Shown one piece after another: positions 39,619 through 48,931 of a DNA stretch of 64,000 nucleotides. The position numbers and the translations under genes were made by a program. This DNA is from Pseudothauera rhizosphaerae. Lineage in GTDB: Bacteria > Pseudomonadota > Gammaproteobacteria > Burkholderiales > Rhodocyclaceae. The notes below the pieces were generated by a model. The model did not search any database and was not told the origin of the DNA. It saw only the letters and a list, made by a program, of their open reading frames with translations. How positions within the stretch are numbered: position 1 is the first letter of the stretch; every line of letters begins with the position of its first letter. The stretch covers positions 124,001 to 188,000 of the forward strand of contig NZ_SSOD01000005.1 in assembly GCF_004801305.1 (NCBI RefSeq). Direction: 5' to 3'.

Positions 39619-40566
39619 ATGGAAACCCCCGTGCGCAAGCAGCGCGGCGCCGACAAGACCGCCCGCATCCCGATCAAGATCGTCCCCGCCGAACGGCTCA
39701 AGAAGCCCGAGTGGATCCGCATCAGGCTCGGCGCCGGCCAGGAAGCCGAACGCTTCAACGAGATCAAGACCACCCTGCGCGGCCACAAGCTGCACACCGT
39801 GTGCGAGGAAGCCTCCTGCCCCAACATCCACGAATGCTTCGGCAAGGGCACGGCCACCTTCATGATCATGGGCGACATCTGTACCCGGCGCTGCCCCTTC
39901 TGCGACGTGGGCCACGGCCGTCCCGAGCCGCTCAATCCGGATGAACCGCGCGAACTCGCCGCCACCATCGGCGCCATGCGCCTCAACTACGTGGTGATCA
40001 CCTCGGTGGACCGGGACGACCTGCGCGACGGCGGCGCCCAGCACTTCGTGGACTGCATCCGCGAAACCCGCGCCGCCTCGCCCAGGACCGCCATCGAGGT
40101 GCTGGTGCCGGACTTCCGCGGGCGCATGGAGATCGCCCTGGAAATCTTCGACCAGGCCCCGCCCGACGTCATGAACCACAACCTGGAAACCGTGCCGCGC
40201 CTCTACAAGCAGGCCCGCCCCGGCGCGGACTACGCCTGGTCGCTGAAGCTGCTGAAGGAATTCAAGGCCCGCCGCCCCGAGGTGCCCACCAAGTCCGGCC
40301 TCATGGTCGGCCTGGGCGAGACCGACGAGGAAATCCTCGAAGTCATGCGCGACCTGCGCGCCCACGACGTGGACATGCTCACCATCGGCCAGTACCTGCA
40401 ACCCTCCGGCGGCCACCTGCCGGTGCTGCGCTACGTGCATCCGGACACCTTCAAGATGTTCGAGCGCGAGGCGCTGGCCATGGGCTTCAGGAACGCCGCC
40501 TGCGGCCCGATGGTGCGTTCTTCCTACTGGGCCGATCAGCAGGCCCACGGCGCCGGGGTGGTCTGA
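39619..40566 (+). CDS. lipA: Lipoyl synthase
   Basis: Radical SAM enzyme that inserts two sulfurs into protein-bound octanoate. The 315-residue protein has the auxiliary cluster Cys62, Cys67 and Cys73 ([12 protein letters not shown]), the radical SAM cluster Cys88, Cys92 and Cys95 (CTRRCPFC) and the C-terminal RSSYWADQ motif with the Ser ligand of the auxiliary cluster. It follows lipB by 47 bases. Confidence 0.98.
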   Translation: METPVRKQRGADKTARIPIKIVPAERLKKPEWIRIRLGAGQEAERFNEIKTTLRGHKLHTVCEEASCPNIHECFGKGTATFMIMGDICTRRCPFCDVGHGRPEPLNPDEPRELAATIGAMRLNYVVITSVDRDDLRDGGAQHFVDCIRETRAASPRTAIEVLVPDFRGRMEIALEIFDQAPPDVMNHNLETVPRLYKQARPGADYAWSLKLLKEFKARRPEVPTKSGLMVGLGETDEEILEVMRDLRAHDVDMLTIGQYLQPSGGHLPVLRYVHPDTFKMFEREALAMGFRNAACGPMVRSSYWADQQAHGAGVV

Positions 40567-40569
40567 CCG

Positions 40570-40995
40570 TTGAGCTACGGCGACTGGCTGCGCGGCTCCC
40601 TGTGGGCCTGGCCGGCGCTGGAAGTGGTACACATCGCCGGCATCGCGCTGCTGGTCGGCAGCCTGGTGGTGCTGGAACTGCGGGTGCTGGGCCTCGCCCG
40701 CGCCCTGCCGCTCCCCGCGCTGGCGCGGCTCGCGCTGCCGGTTTCGCTCGCCGGCTTCGGCCTCGCCGCGGCGAGCGGCTTGCTGATGTTCGCCGCCGAT
40801 ACGGACACCCTGCTCGTCCATCCCGCCTTCCGCGCCAAGATGCTGCTGCTGATGGCCGCCGGGCTCAACGCCGCCCTGTTCCACGCCCGCGGCGGCCTCG
40901 TCCGCGTTGACGCCACCGCCCGCCTGCAGGTCGCTGGCTCCCTGCTGCTGTGGCTGGCGGTGATCGTTGCCGGCCGGCTGATCGCCTACATCTGA
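40570..40995 (+). CDS. Small membrane protein (DUF6644/DUF2214-like), unknown function
   Basis: A 141-residue protein with four predicted membrane segments (about 13-35, 50-72, 85-105, 118-138). Histidines in EVVHIAGIALLVGS and ALFHARGG lie in or near membrane segments, as in heme-binding membrane proteins, but this is weak evidence. The start is TTG40570, only 3 bases after the lipA stop; no ATG fits. It precedes a DUF6152-type exported protein. Confidence 0.7.
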   Translation: MSYGDWLRGSLWAWPALEVVHIAGIALLVGSLVVLELRVLGLARALPLPALARLALPVSLAGFGLAAASGLLMFAADTDTLLVHPAFRAKMLLLMAAGLNAALFHARGGLVRVDATARLQVAGSLLLWLAVIVAGRLIAYI

Positions 40996-41071
40996 ATTGC
41001 CCCGGGGCGGCGAACTCCGGGACGCTCGCGCCATCGAAAGGACATCGCCCCGCATCGGTCTGGAGTGCGCC

Positions 41072-41545
41072 ATGGATCGCCGCCTGTTCCTGCTCGGTGT
41101 TGCCGCCGCCGGCACCGCTCCACTGCTCGCCCGCGCCCATCACGGCTGGAGCGGCTTCGACACCGCCACGCCCATGTATGTGGCCGGCACGGTGAAGCGT
41201 GCGAAGTGGCAGAACCCCCACGTGGAACTGGTCGTCGCCCCCGACGACCCGCTGGCGTTGCCCGCGGACCTGAAGGGCCGGCCGCTGCCCGCCCAGAGCG
41301 CCAACGTGGACGGCGCCGCGCTGCTCGCCCGCACCCGCCTGCCGCCGCGCCTGGGCGGCGAATGGACGCTGGAACTGGCGCCGCTGTTCCGCATCAACGC
41401 CTGGCGCATCCCGGAGATCGGCACCGGCGAGCGGGTGGAGGCGGTGGGCTACGTCCTGCGCATGGACAACGTGCCGCCCTTCATGCGCGTGGAGTACCTG
41501 TTCCACGCCGGGCGCGCCTATGGCCTGCGCTCCGCGCCGGTTTGA
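41072..41545 (+). CDS. Exported DUF6152-like protein
   Basis: A 157-residue protein with a twin-arginine-like signal (MDRRLFLLGVAAAGTAPLLARA) and the HHGWSGFDTATPMYVAGTVKRAKWQNPHVEL motif typical of the DUF6152 family of periplasmic proteins. The function is unknown; the His-His at the mature N-terminus and a conserved PH motif hint at metal binding. The frame is open from 40997, but the signal peptide begins at ATG41072. Confidence 0.75.
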   Translation: MDRRLFLLGVAAAGTAPLLARAHHGWSGFDTATPMYVAGTVKRAKWQNPHVELVVAPDDPLALPADLKGRPLPAQSANVDGAALLARTRLPPRLGGEWTLELAPLFRINAWRIPEIGTGERVEAVGYVLRMDNVPPFMRVEYLFHAGRAYGLRSAPV

Positions 41546-41551
41546 TTTCCG

Positions 41552-42559
41552 TCAGGCGAAATGGCAGGCGACCCAGTGTTCGCCTGTGGCAGGGTACAGG
41601 ATGGGTTCTTCTGCCCGGCAGCGCGGTGCGGCGAAGGGGCAGCGGGTCTGGAAGCGGCAGCCGGCGGGCGGGTTCAGCGGGCTGGGCAGGTCGCCCTGCA
41701 GCGTGATGCGCGCGCCGTTTCTTTGCTCGGGATGCACGCGGGGAATCGCGGACATCAGCGCACGGGTGTAGGGGTGCCGCGGCTCGCGCCAGAGATCGTC
41801 CCGCGGCGCGATCTCCACGATCCTGCCCAGATACATGACGGCCACGCGGTCGGACATGTGGCGGACGATGGAAAGATCGTGGGAGATGAACAGGTAGGCG
41901 ACCCGGTAGTCCTTGCGCAGGTCGAGCAGCAGATTGAGGACCTGCGCGCGGATGGACACGTCCAGCGCGGAGACCGCCTCGTCGCAGACGATGAGTTCGG
42001 GACGCAGGGCCAGCGCGCGTGCGATGCCGATGCGCTGGCGCTGGCCGCCGGAGAATTCGTGGGGGTAGCGCTGCGCGGCGTCCGGCTTGAGGCCCACGCG
42101 CTCCAGCAGCCAGGCCACGCGCTCCGCCCGCTCCTTCCGGTTGCCGCGGCGGTGGATGATCAGCGGTTCTTCCAGCGTGCGGCCGATGCGGTGGCGGGGG
42201 TTGAGGGAGGAAAAGGGGTCCTGGAAGACCATCTGCAGGCGGGCATGGCGAGCCTTTCTCGCGTCCCGGCCGGCTTTGGCGATGTCTTTCCCGTCGAAAT
42301 GCACCGTGCCGGAGGTCGGCGGGTACAGGTCCATCACCAGGCGAGCGACCGTGGACTTGCCGCAGCCGCTTTCCCCCACCAGGCCCAGGGTCTCGCCGCG
42401 CCGGATGGACAGGCTGACGCCTTCCAGCGCGTGCACCGTGCCGGCGCCGGTGTCGAAGCGTTTGACCACTTGCCGCAGTTCCAGAAGCGGCTTTTCTTCC
42501 GCGCCGTCCCGCCGGCCGTCCGCCCCCGTTTCCGTCCTCCGCCGAGCTGCGGTGTTCAT
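41552..42559 (-). CDS. Dipeptide/oligopeptide ABC transporter ATPase (DppF/OppF-like)
   Basis: Second ATPase of the peptide-type importer. The 335 residues show Walker A GESGCGKST, Q-loop, signature FSGGQRQRIGIARAL, Walker B LIVCDEAVSALD and the C-terminal oligopeptide ATPase extension with cysteines in CRFQTRCPFAAPRCRAEEP, a likely Fe-S motif of the family. Its start overlaps the end of the DppD-like gene (ATGA). Last gene of the operon. Confidence 0.92.
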   Translation of the reverse strand: MNTAARRRTETGADGRRDGAEEKPLLELRQVVKRFDTGAGTVHALEGVSLSIRRGETLGLVGESGCGKSTVARLVMDLYPPTSGTVHFDGKDIAKAGRDARKARHARLQMVFQDPFSSLNPRHRIGRTLEEPLIIHRRGNRKERAERVAWLLERVGLKPDAAQRYPHEFSGGQRQRIGIARALALRPELIVCDEAVSALDVSIRAQVLNLLLDLRKDYRVAYLFISHDLSIVRHMSDRVAVMYLGRIVEIAPRDDLWREPRHPYTRALMSAIPRVHPEQRNGARITLQGDLPSPLNPPAGCRFQTRCPFAAPRCRAEEPILYPATGEHWVACHFA

Positions 42560-43617
42560 GCCACGACCCTTGCCGCTGCATCCAGCGGAAGAAGGGCGCC
42601 GGCGGCCTCGCCCGTTGCCTCCGCGTGCAGCGGGGGCCTTGGCGTTGGAGGCGTCCGGAAGCAGGCCACGCGGTGATCGTCTGCGACCGGCAGAAAAGCC
42701 GGCGCGTGGTCGAGGCAGCCGTCCGTGCCGGCGGCGTACGGGCAGCGCTCGGCGAAGGCGCAACCCCGCGGCATGACGAGGAGGGAGGGCACGGTGCCCG
42801 GAATCTCCGGCAGACGCGCACCCGGCGGCAGGTCGTCGATGGACACCGAGGCGAGCAGGCCCGCCGTATAGGGATGGAAGGGGCGGGTGAACAAGGTCGC
42901 CACCAGGCCCTCTTCCACCACGCGGCCCGCGTACATGACGGCGGCGCGGTCGGCGGTCTCGGCGACCACGCCCAGATCGTGCGTGATGAGCAACAGGCCC
43001 ATGCCGTTCTCGGCCTGCAGGGATTTCAGGAGTTTCAGGATTTGCGCCTGCGTGGTCACGTCCAGTGCCGTGGTCGGTTCGTCGGCGATCAGCAAATCCG
43101 GCTCGCAGGCGAGCGCCAGCGCGATCATCGCGCGCTGGCGCATCCCGCCGGAAAGCCGGTGGGGGAACTCATGCACCCGCTTGGCGGGGGAGGGAATGCC
43201 CACCTGTTCCAGCAATTCCATGGCGCGGTGGTAGGCCGCGCGGCGGCCGATGCGCCGATGCAGGCGGATGGCCTCGACGATCTGCGCGCCGACGGTCTGC
43301 ACGGGATTGAAGGCGGAAAGCGGTTCCTGGAAGATCATGGCGACGCGATCGCCGCGGATGCTGCGAATGCCCTTGTCGTCGAGTTTCAGCAGGTCCGTGC
43401 CGTTGAACAGGATCTTCCCTGCTTCGATGCGGCCGGGCTCGTTGATGAGGCGCAGGATGGAGTAGGCTGTCACCGATTTGCCGCTGCCGCTTTCCCCCAC
43501 CAGTGCGAGCGTTTCGCCCGGCTGGATGGCGAAGCTGACGTCATTGACGGCGCGCGCCACGCCCGCCCGGGTGTGAAACCAGGTGCGCAATCCCTGGATG
43601 GCGAGAAGATCGGCCAT
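42556..43617 (-). CDS. Dipeptide/oligopeptide ABC transporter ATPase (DppD/OppD-like)
   Basis: First ATPase of the pair, 353 residues, with Walker A GESGSGKS, signature [15 protein letters not shown], Walker [13 protein letters not shown] and the C-terminal extension ([16 protein letters not shown]) with cysteines. It lies 7 bases after the second permease gene. Confidence 0.92.
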   Translation of the reverse strand: MADLLAIQGLRTWFHTRAGVARAVNDVSFAIQPGETLALVGESGSGKSVTAYSILRLINEPGRIEAGKILFNGTDLLKLDDKGIRSIRGDRVAMIFQEPLSAFNPVQTVGAQIVEAIRLHRRIGRRAAYHRAMELLEQVGIPSPAKRVHEFPHRLSGGMRQRAMIALALACEPDLLIADEPTTALDVTTQAQILKLLKSLQAENGMGLLLITHDLGVVAETADRAAVMYAGRVVEEGLVATLFTRPFHPYTAGLLASVSIDDLPPGARLPEIPGTVPSLLVMPRGCAFAERCPYAAGTDGCLDHAPAFLPVADDHRVACFRTPPTPRPPLHAEATGEAAGALLPLDAAARVVA

Positions 43618-43624
43618 GGGCGCC

Positions 43625-44461
43625 TCACCTTTCCTTCAGATGCGGATTCAGGGTGTCGTTCAACCCCTCGCCCAGCAGGCTGAACGCCAGCACGATGATC
43701 ACGATGGCGATCCCCGGCAGTCCGCAGATGTACCAGGCGTCCACCACCTGCTCGCGGCCGTTGCCGATGATGGTGCCCCAGCTCATGACGTTGGGGTCGC
43801 CCAGGCCGAGGAAGGAGAGCGCAGCCTCGGTCTGGATGGCCGTGGCGATGTTGAGCGCGGCGATGACGATGACCGGCGGCAGGGCGTTGGGCAGGATCTG
43901 CGTGAGGATGAGCCGCCCATCGCCCATGCCGAGGGTGCGGGCGGCCTGGATGAATTCCCGTTCGCGCAGCAGCAGGAATTCGGAACGCACCAGCCGCGCG
44001 GTGGGCGGCCAGGAGACGATGCCGATGGCGAAGGTCGCGGTGGCGACGGAAGGCTTGAAGATGGCGACCAGCACCACCGCCAGCACGAACTGCGGCACGG
44101 TCTGGAACAGTTCGGTGACGCGCATCAGGAAGGCGTCGATCCAGCCCCGGTAGAAACCGCCCAGGGCGCCGAAGGTGATGCCGACGACGGCGGAGATCAG
44201 CGTGCTGACGAGGCCGATCAGCAGCGACACCTTGGCGCCGGAGACGAGGCCGGTCGCCATGTCCCGGCCCATGATGTCCGTTCCCAGGGGGTTGGCGGGG
44301 TCTTCGCCGGGCCACAGCATGGGCGTGCCGACCATGTCCCACGGATCGCCGGGAAACCAGACGTGGCCCAGGGTGGCGGCGCACATCACGAGAGCGAGCA
44401 GGATCAGCCCCGTCAGGGCGGAGCGGTTTCTCAGCAGTTCCTTCAGGAGGGCCGGATACAT
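43625..44461 (-). CDS. Peptide-type ABC transporter permease (DppC/OppC-like)
   Basis: A 278-residue inner-membrane permease with an N-terminal extension domain (GTDIMGRDMATGLVSGAKVSLLIG) and the ATPase-contact EAA loop (AARTLGMGDGRLILTQILPNALP). The partner DppB-like permease ends 12 bases upstream. Confidence 0.92.
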   Translation of the reverse strand: MYPALLKELLRNRSALTGLILLALVMCAATLGHVWFPGDPWDMVGTPMLWPGEDPANPLGTDIMGRDMATGLVSGAKVSLLIGLVSTLISAVVGITFGALGGFYRGWIDAFLMRVTELFQTVPQFVLAVVLVAIFKPSVATATFAIGIVSWPPTARLVRSEFLLLREREFIQAARTLGMGDGRLILTQILPNALPPVIVIAALNIATAIQTEAALSFLGLGDPNVMSWGTIIGNGREQVVDAWYICGLPGIAIVIIVLAFSLLGEGLNDTLNPHLKER

Positions 44462-44473
44462 CGTTTCAGCCGC

Positions 44474-45463
44474 TCAAAGCTCGATGCGCGGGTCGAGAAC
44501 GGCATAGACCACGTCGACGAAGATATTGAGGATGGTGACCATCACCGAACTGAACAGCAGGATGCCCAGCAGCAGGTTGAAGTCCCGCGCCAGGATGGAT
44601 TCGAACGCCAGCCGCCCCAGGCCCGGCCAACTGAACACGGATTCCACCAGCACCGCGCCGCTCAGGATGGAGCCGAGCTGCAGGCCGAGCATGGTCATCA
44701 GCGGCAGCAGGGCGTTGCGCAGGGCGTGAAACAGCGTGATGCGCGTTTCCGTCGCCCCTTTGGCGCGCGCCGTGCGGATGAAGTCCGCGCCGAAATATTC
44801 CAGCATGGCGGTGCGCACCAGCTTGGTGTAGACGGCGAGATAGAAGGTGGCCAGCGAGAGCGCGGGCAGCACGGTGTGCCTGGCCACGTCCCACAGATAT
44901 TCGAAGCCGCCCAGATCGGCGCCGATGTCCGTCATGCCGCTGGAAGGCAGCCACCCCAGCCTGGCGGAGAAGAGCACGATCGCCATCAGGCCCAGCCAGA
45001 AGGTCGGCAGCGCGTAGGTGACCAGCACGAAGACCGAAACGGCGCGGTCGGCGGCGCGATGCACGAAGCGCGCGGAGATCACGCCCAGCACCACCCCCGA
45101 CACGACCGCGCAGCCCATGGCGGCGATCATCAGGAGCAGCGTGGCGGGCAGCCGCTCCAGAATCAGTTGCAGCACCGGCATGTTCTGCCGGAAGGAAAAG
45201 CCCAGATCCAGCATCGCGGTGTTCTTCAGGTAATACGCGAGCTGGACCGGCAGGGGTCTGTCCAGGCCGAAACTGGCGCGCAACTGCGCCATGTATTCGG
45301 GCGTGGCGGCACCCGCCTCGCCCGCGAGGACGTCCACGACGTCCCCCGGTGCGAGCTGCAGGATCAGGAAGTTCAGCAGGGCGATGCCGAATACGACCGG
45401 CACCACCTGCCAGATGCGGCGACGCAGGAACCTGGCGACGGCGGGAATCCGGTTTCTCGTCAT
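44474..45463 (-). CDS. Peptide-type ABC transporter permease (DppB/OppB-like)
   Basis: A 329-residue permease with the family N-terminus (RFLRRRIWQVVPVVFGIALLNFLILQLAPGD), FGLDRPLPVQ and the EAA loop TARAKGATETRITLFHALRNALLP. The binding protein gene ends 30 bases upstream. Confidence 0.92.
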   Translation of the reverse strand: MTRNRIPAVARFLRRRIWQVVPVVFGIALLNFLILQLAPGDVVDVLAGEAGAATPEYMAQLRASFGLDRPLPVQLAYYLKNTAMLDLGFSFRQNMPVLQLILERLPATLLLMIAAMGCAVVSGVVLGVISARFVHRAADRAVSVFVLVTYALPTFWLGLMAIVLFSARLGWLPSSGMTDIGADLGGFEYLWDVARHTVLPALSLATFYLAVYTKLVRTAMLEYFGADFIRTARAKGATETRITLFHALRNALLPLMTMLGLQLGSILSGAVLVESVFSWPGLGRLAFESILARDFNLLLGILLFSSVMVTILNIFVDVVYAVLDPRIEL

Positions 45464-45493
45464 GCGTGCTCTTCCCGATCCTTCCGGCGGCGT

Positions 45494-47113
45494 CTATTTC
45501 CTGGGTTCCAGCCAGGCGTCCGCGTAGGAGGAAAAGAGGCCGTCCGCCTGCAGCGCGAGTTTCTTGAAGCGCGCCGAGGACACGGTGATCCACACGGGTT
45601 CGACCAGTTCCAGCAGCGGCACGTCTTCCTGCACGATCTGCTGCCATTCGCGGATCTGCGCCTTGCGCCGCTGCTCGTCCGGCTCCTTGGCGGCCTGTTC
45701 CATGATGGCGTCCAGGTGCGGGTTGGAGTAGCCGGAGCCGTTGGTCCACGGCACACCCTTGCGGATGTTCTGCGTCCAGAAGATGCGCTGCACGCCCAGC
45801 GTGGGGTCGGGCAGGCGATGCATGCTGGACACCAGGATGTCGTAGTCCTGATCGGTGAACACGTGGCGCAGCATGGTGGCGAAATCCGGCGCCTGCAGTT
45901 CCACGTCCACGCCGACCTTGGCCAGGGCCTGCTTGATGAATTCCGCCGTGCGCGTGCTGAGCGGGCTGCCGGCGGCGCCGTCGTGGATGAGGCGCAGCCT
46001 GAAGCGCTTGCCGTTCGCGCCGGCCTTGTAGCCGGCCTCGTCCAGCAGTTGCGCCGCGCGCTTCGGGTCGAAGGCGTACTGGCGGGTGTCGGGCGTGTAG
46101 TACTTCGTCACGGACGAAGGCACGGGGCCGGTGGCGATCTTGCCGTAGCCCAGATACACCACCTTCAGCAGCGCGTTGCGGTCCACGGCATGGGCGAAGG
46201 CCTGGCGCACGCGCTTGTCGTTCAGGGGCGCGCTGCGCACGTTGAACTGGGCGAAGGCGATGGTCGCCAGATAATTGCCGTCGATCAGGTTGATGGTGTA
46301 TCTGGACTTGTCCTCGAACTGCCTGAGGCTGGTCACGGGCAGGGCGTTGCCCACCACCACGTCCACTTCGCCGGACTGCAGGGCCACCACGCGGGCGGAC
46401 ACGTCGGGTATGAACTTGACGATGATGCCGTCGAGGAAGGGCTGGCCCGCCTTCCAGTAATCGGGGTTGCGCTCCAGGCGGATGTGGCTGCCCTTCACCC
46501 ATTCCTTGAACACGAAGGGCCCGGTGCCCACGGGCTTCTGGTTGTACGGGTTGTTGACCACGTCCGTGCCTTCGTAGAGGTGCCGGGGCAGTACCGGCGC
46601 GCCGTAGGCATTGATGTAGTTGAGCAGGTAGGGCGCGGGCGCGGAGAGCGTCAGGATGATCCTGTGCGAGTTGGGCGTTTCCACCTTGGTCACGTTGCCG
46701 AAGGCGGATCTGCCGAAGGGGTGCAGTTTCTGCCAGACCTCCTTCAGCGTGTACGCCACGTCGGCAGCGGTGAAATCCTTGCCGTCGTGCCATTTGACGC
46801 CCTTGCGCAGATCGAAGCTCACGGTGAGGCCATCGGGCGAGACCTCCCACTGGGTCGCCAGCGACGGGACGGGTTGCAGATCGGCGTCGAAGGCGATCAG
46901 GCCCTCCTGGATCTTGCTGGCTACCTCGCCGATGAACATGGTGGTGTTGATGCCGGAATTGAGGCCCACCGGCTCGGTCGGGATGTTGACGTTCAGGATG
47001 CCGCCGCGCACCGGGGCGTCGCCCACGGTCTGCGCGATCGAAGGGTGGGAGGCGGCCACGCCGAGGGCGAGGCCCAGCACGGCTGCCAGCTTCAGAAACC
47101 GCCGGGATTGCAT
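45494..47113 (-). CDS. Extracellular solute-binding protein, family 5 (copy 1)
   Basis: Periplasmic substrate-binding protein of the DppA/OppA class, 539 residues, with a signal peptide (MQSRRFLKLAAVLGLALG, cleavage near SIAQ) and the family motif TFDLRKGVKWHDGKDFTAADVAYTLK-type (SFDLRKGVKWHDG). It feeds the DppBCDF-like genes that follow. It is a close duplicate of the gene at 47166-48779: long stretches such as GKDFTAADV, EVWQKLHPFGRSAFGNVT and the QREWQQIVQEDVPLLELVEP-type C-terminus are shared. The substrate is not evident; organosulfur peptides or thioethers are possible from context. Confidence 0.9.
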   Translation of the reverse strand: MQSRRFLKLAAVLGLALGVAASHPSIAQTVGDAPVRGGILNVNIPTEPVGLNSGINTTMFIGEVASKIQEGLIAFDADLQPVPSLATQWEVSPDGLTVSFDLRKGVKWHDGKDFTAADVAYTLKEVWQKLHPFGRSAFGNVTKVETPNSHRIILTLSAPAPYLLNYINAYGAPVLPRHLYEGTDVVNNPYNQKPVGTGPFVFKEWVKGSHIRLERNPDYWKAGQPFLDGIIVKFIPDVSARVVALQSGEVDVVVGNALPVTSLRQFEDKSRYTINLIDGNYLATIAFAQFNVRSAPLNDKRVRQAFAHAVDRNALLKVVYLGYGKIATGPVPSSVTKYYTPDTRQYAFDPKRAAQLLDEAGYKAGANGKRFRLRLIHDGAAGSPLSTRTAEFIKQALAKVGVDVELQAPDFATMLRHVFTDQDYDILVSSMHRLPDPTLGVQRIFWTQNIRKGVPWTNGSGYSNPHLDAIMEQAAKEPDEQRRKAQIREWQQIVQEDVPLLELVEPVWITVSSARFKKLALQADGLFSSYADAWLEPRK

Positions 47114-47165
47114 GGATGATCTCCGTTCAAGTTCGAGGGTGCTTCGATGCCCTTGCGGGCCAGGG

Positions 47166-48779
47166 CTATTTCTTCGGTTCCAGCCAGGCATCCGCCCAGT
47201 TCGAGAAAAGGCCGTCGCCCTGCAGCGCGAGTTTCCTGAAACGCACGGTGGAAACCGTGTACCACTGGGGTTCGACGAGTTCGAGCAGCGGCACGTCTTC
47301 CTGCACGATCTGCTGCCATTCGCGGATTTGCGCCTTGCGCTTCGTTTCGTCCGCTTCCCTGGCGGCCTGCTCCATGATGGCGTCCAGCCTGGGGTTGGAG
47401 TAGCCGGAACCGTTGGTCCACGGCACGCCCTTGCGGATGTTCTGCGTCCAGAAGATGCGCTGCACGCCAAGGGTGGGATCGGGCATGCGGTGCATGCTGG
47501 AGACCATCAGGTCGTAGTCCTGCTCGGTGAATACCCGGCGCAGGAAGGTGGCGAAATCCGGCACCTGTATTTCCACGTCCACGCCGACCTTGCCCAAGGC
47601 CTGCTTGATGAATTCCGCCGTGCGCGCGTTCTGCGTATTGCCGGCGGCGGTGATGATGCGCAGCTTGAAACGCCTGCCGTTCGCGTCGGCCTTGTAGCCG
47701 GCCTCGTCCAGCAATTGCGCCGCGCGTTCCGGATCGGGCGGATAGCGGCGGGTATCGGAGGTGTAGTAGTTCGCGATGGACGAAGGCACGGGGCCGGTGG
47801 CGACCTTGCCGTAGCCCAGATACACCACCTTCAGCAGCGCATCCTTGTCGATGAGGTGCGCCAAGGCCTGGCGCACGCGCTTGTCGCTCAGGGGCGCGTT
47901 GCGCACGTTGAACTGCGCAAAGGCGATGGTCGCCAGATAGTTGCCTTCGATCAGGTTGAAGGCATATTTGGAGGCGTCGCCGAACTGGCCCAGGCTGGTC
48001 GCGGGCAGTGCGGAACCGACGGAGACGTCCACTTCTCCCGACTGCAGGGCCACCACGCGGGCTGCCGCGTCGGGAATGAACCTGAAAACGATGCCGTCGA
48101 GATAGGGCTGGCCCTTCTGCCAGTAGTCGGGGTTGCGCTCCACGCGGATGTGGCTGCCCTTGACCCATTCCTTGAACACGAAAGGTCCGGTGCCGACGGG
48201 CTTCAGGTTGTAGGGGTTGTTGACGATGTCCGTGCCTTCGTAGAGGTGCTTCGGCAGCAGTTGGGCGCCGTAGGCATTGATGTAGCTCAGCAGGTAGGGC
48301 GCGGGCGCGGAAAGCCGCAGGACGATCCTGTGGGGGTTGGGCGTCTCCACCTCCGTCACGTTGCCGAAGGCGGATCTGCCGAACGGATGCAGCTTCTGCC
48401 AGACTTCCTTGAGGGTGAATTCCACGTCGGCGGCGGTGAAGTCCTTGCCGTCGTGCCATTTGACGCCCTTGCGCAGATCGAAGCTCACGGTGAGGCCGTC
48501 GGGCGAGACGTCCCACCGGGTCGCCAGCGCCGGGACGGGTTTCAGATCGGCGTCGAACGCCACCAGGCCTTCCATGATCTTGCTGGCGACTTCGCCGATG
48601 AACATGGTGGGGTTGATGGCCGAGTTGAGGCCGACCGGCTCGGTCTGGATGTTGGCGTTCAGAATGCCGCCGCGCACCGGGGTATCGCCCACGGTTTGCG
48701 CGGTCGCGGGACCGAATCCGGCCATGGCAAGGGCGAGACCCAGTATGGCCGCGATTCTTGGAAGGGTTGCAGATCTCAT
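47166..48779 (-). CDS. Extracellular solute-binding protein, family 5 (copy 2)
   Basis: A 537-residue periplasmic binding protein with a signal peptide (cleavage near ATAQ). It shares the mature start QTVGDTPVRGGILNANI and nearly the whole sequence pattern of the adjacent copy at 45494-47113, so the two arose by tandem duplication. Differences cluster around the predicted ligand-facing parts, for example SLGQFGDASKYAFNLIEG versus SLRQFEDKSRYTINLIDG. Two binding proteins for one permease may widen the substrate range. Confidence 0.9.
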   Translation of the reverse strand: MRSATLPRIAAILGLALAMAGFGPATAQTVGDTPVRGGILNANIQTEPVGLNSAINPTMFIGEVASKIMEGLVAFDADLKPVPALATRWDVSPDGLTVSFDLRKGVKWHDGKDFTAADVEFTLKEVWQKLHPFGRSAFGNVTEVETPNPHRIVLRLSAPAPYLLSYINAYGAQLLPKHLYEGTDIVNNPYNLKPVGTGPFVFKEWVKGSHIRVERNPDYWQKGQPYLDGIVFRFIPDAAARVVALQSGEVDVSVGSALPATSLGQFGDASKYAFNLIEGNYLATIAFAQFNVRNAPLSDKRVRQALAHLIDKDALLKVVYLGYGKVATGPVPSSIANYYTSDTRRYPPDPERAAQLLDEAGYKADANGRRFKLRIITAAGNTQNARTAEFIKQALGKVGVDVEIQVPDFATFLRRVFTEQDYDLMVSSMHRMPDPTLGVQRIFWTQNIRKGVPWTNGSGYSNPRLDAIMEQAAREADETKRKAQIREWQQIVQEDVPLLELVEPQWYTVSTVRFRKLALQGDGLFSNWADAWLEPKK

Positions 48780-48931
48780 CGTGGAACTGACTCCGGTTGG
48801 GAACTCCGCCTTGGGCGTGAGCAGGGTGATGCAGCAATCGGCGCATGATCCGCGGAGCGTTTTGCCCTGCCGGAGCGGCAGGCAGGACGCCCGCCGCTCG
48901 GTGCTCGCTCCGCGGATTCGTCTGGCGCGGC

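Noticed and set aside
43583-47119. 1178-residue open frame on the plus strand across the peptide-type importer genes
   Set aside because: Antisense shadow of four ABC transporter genes; no signal or motif.
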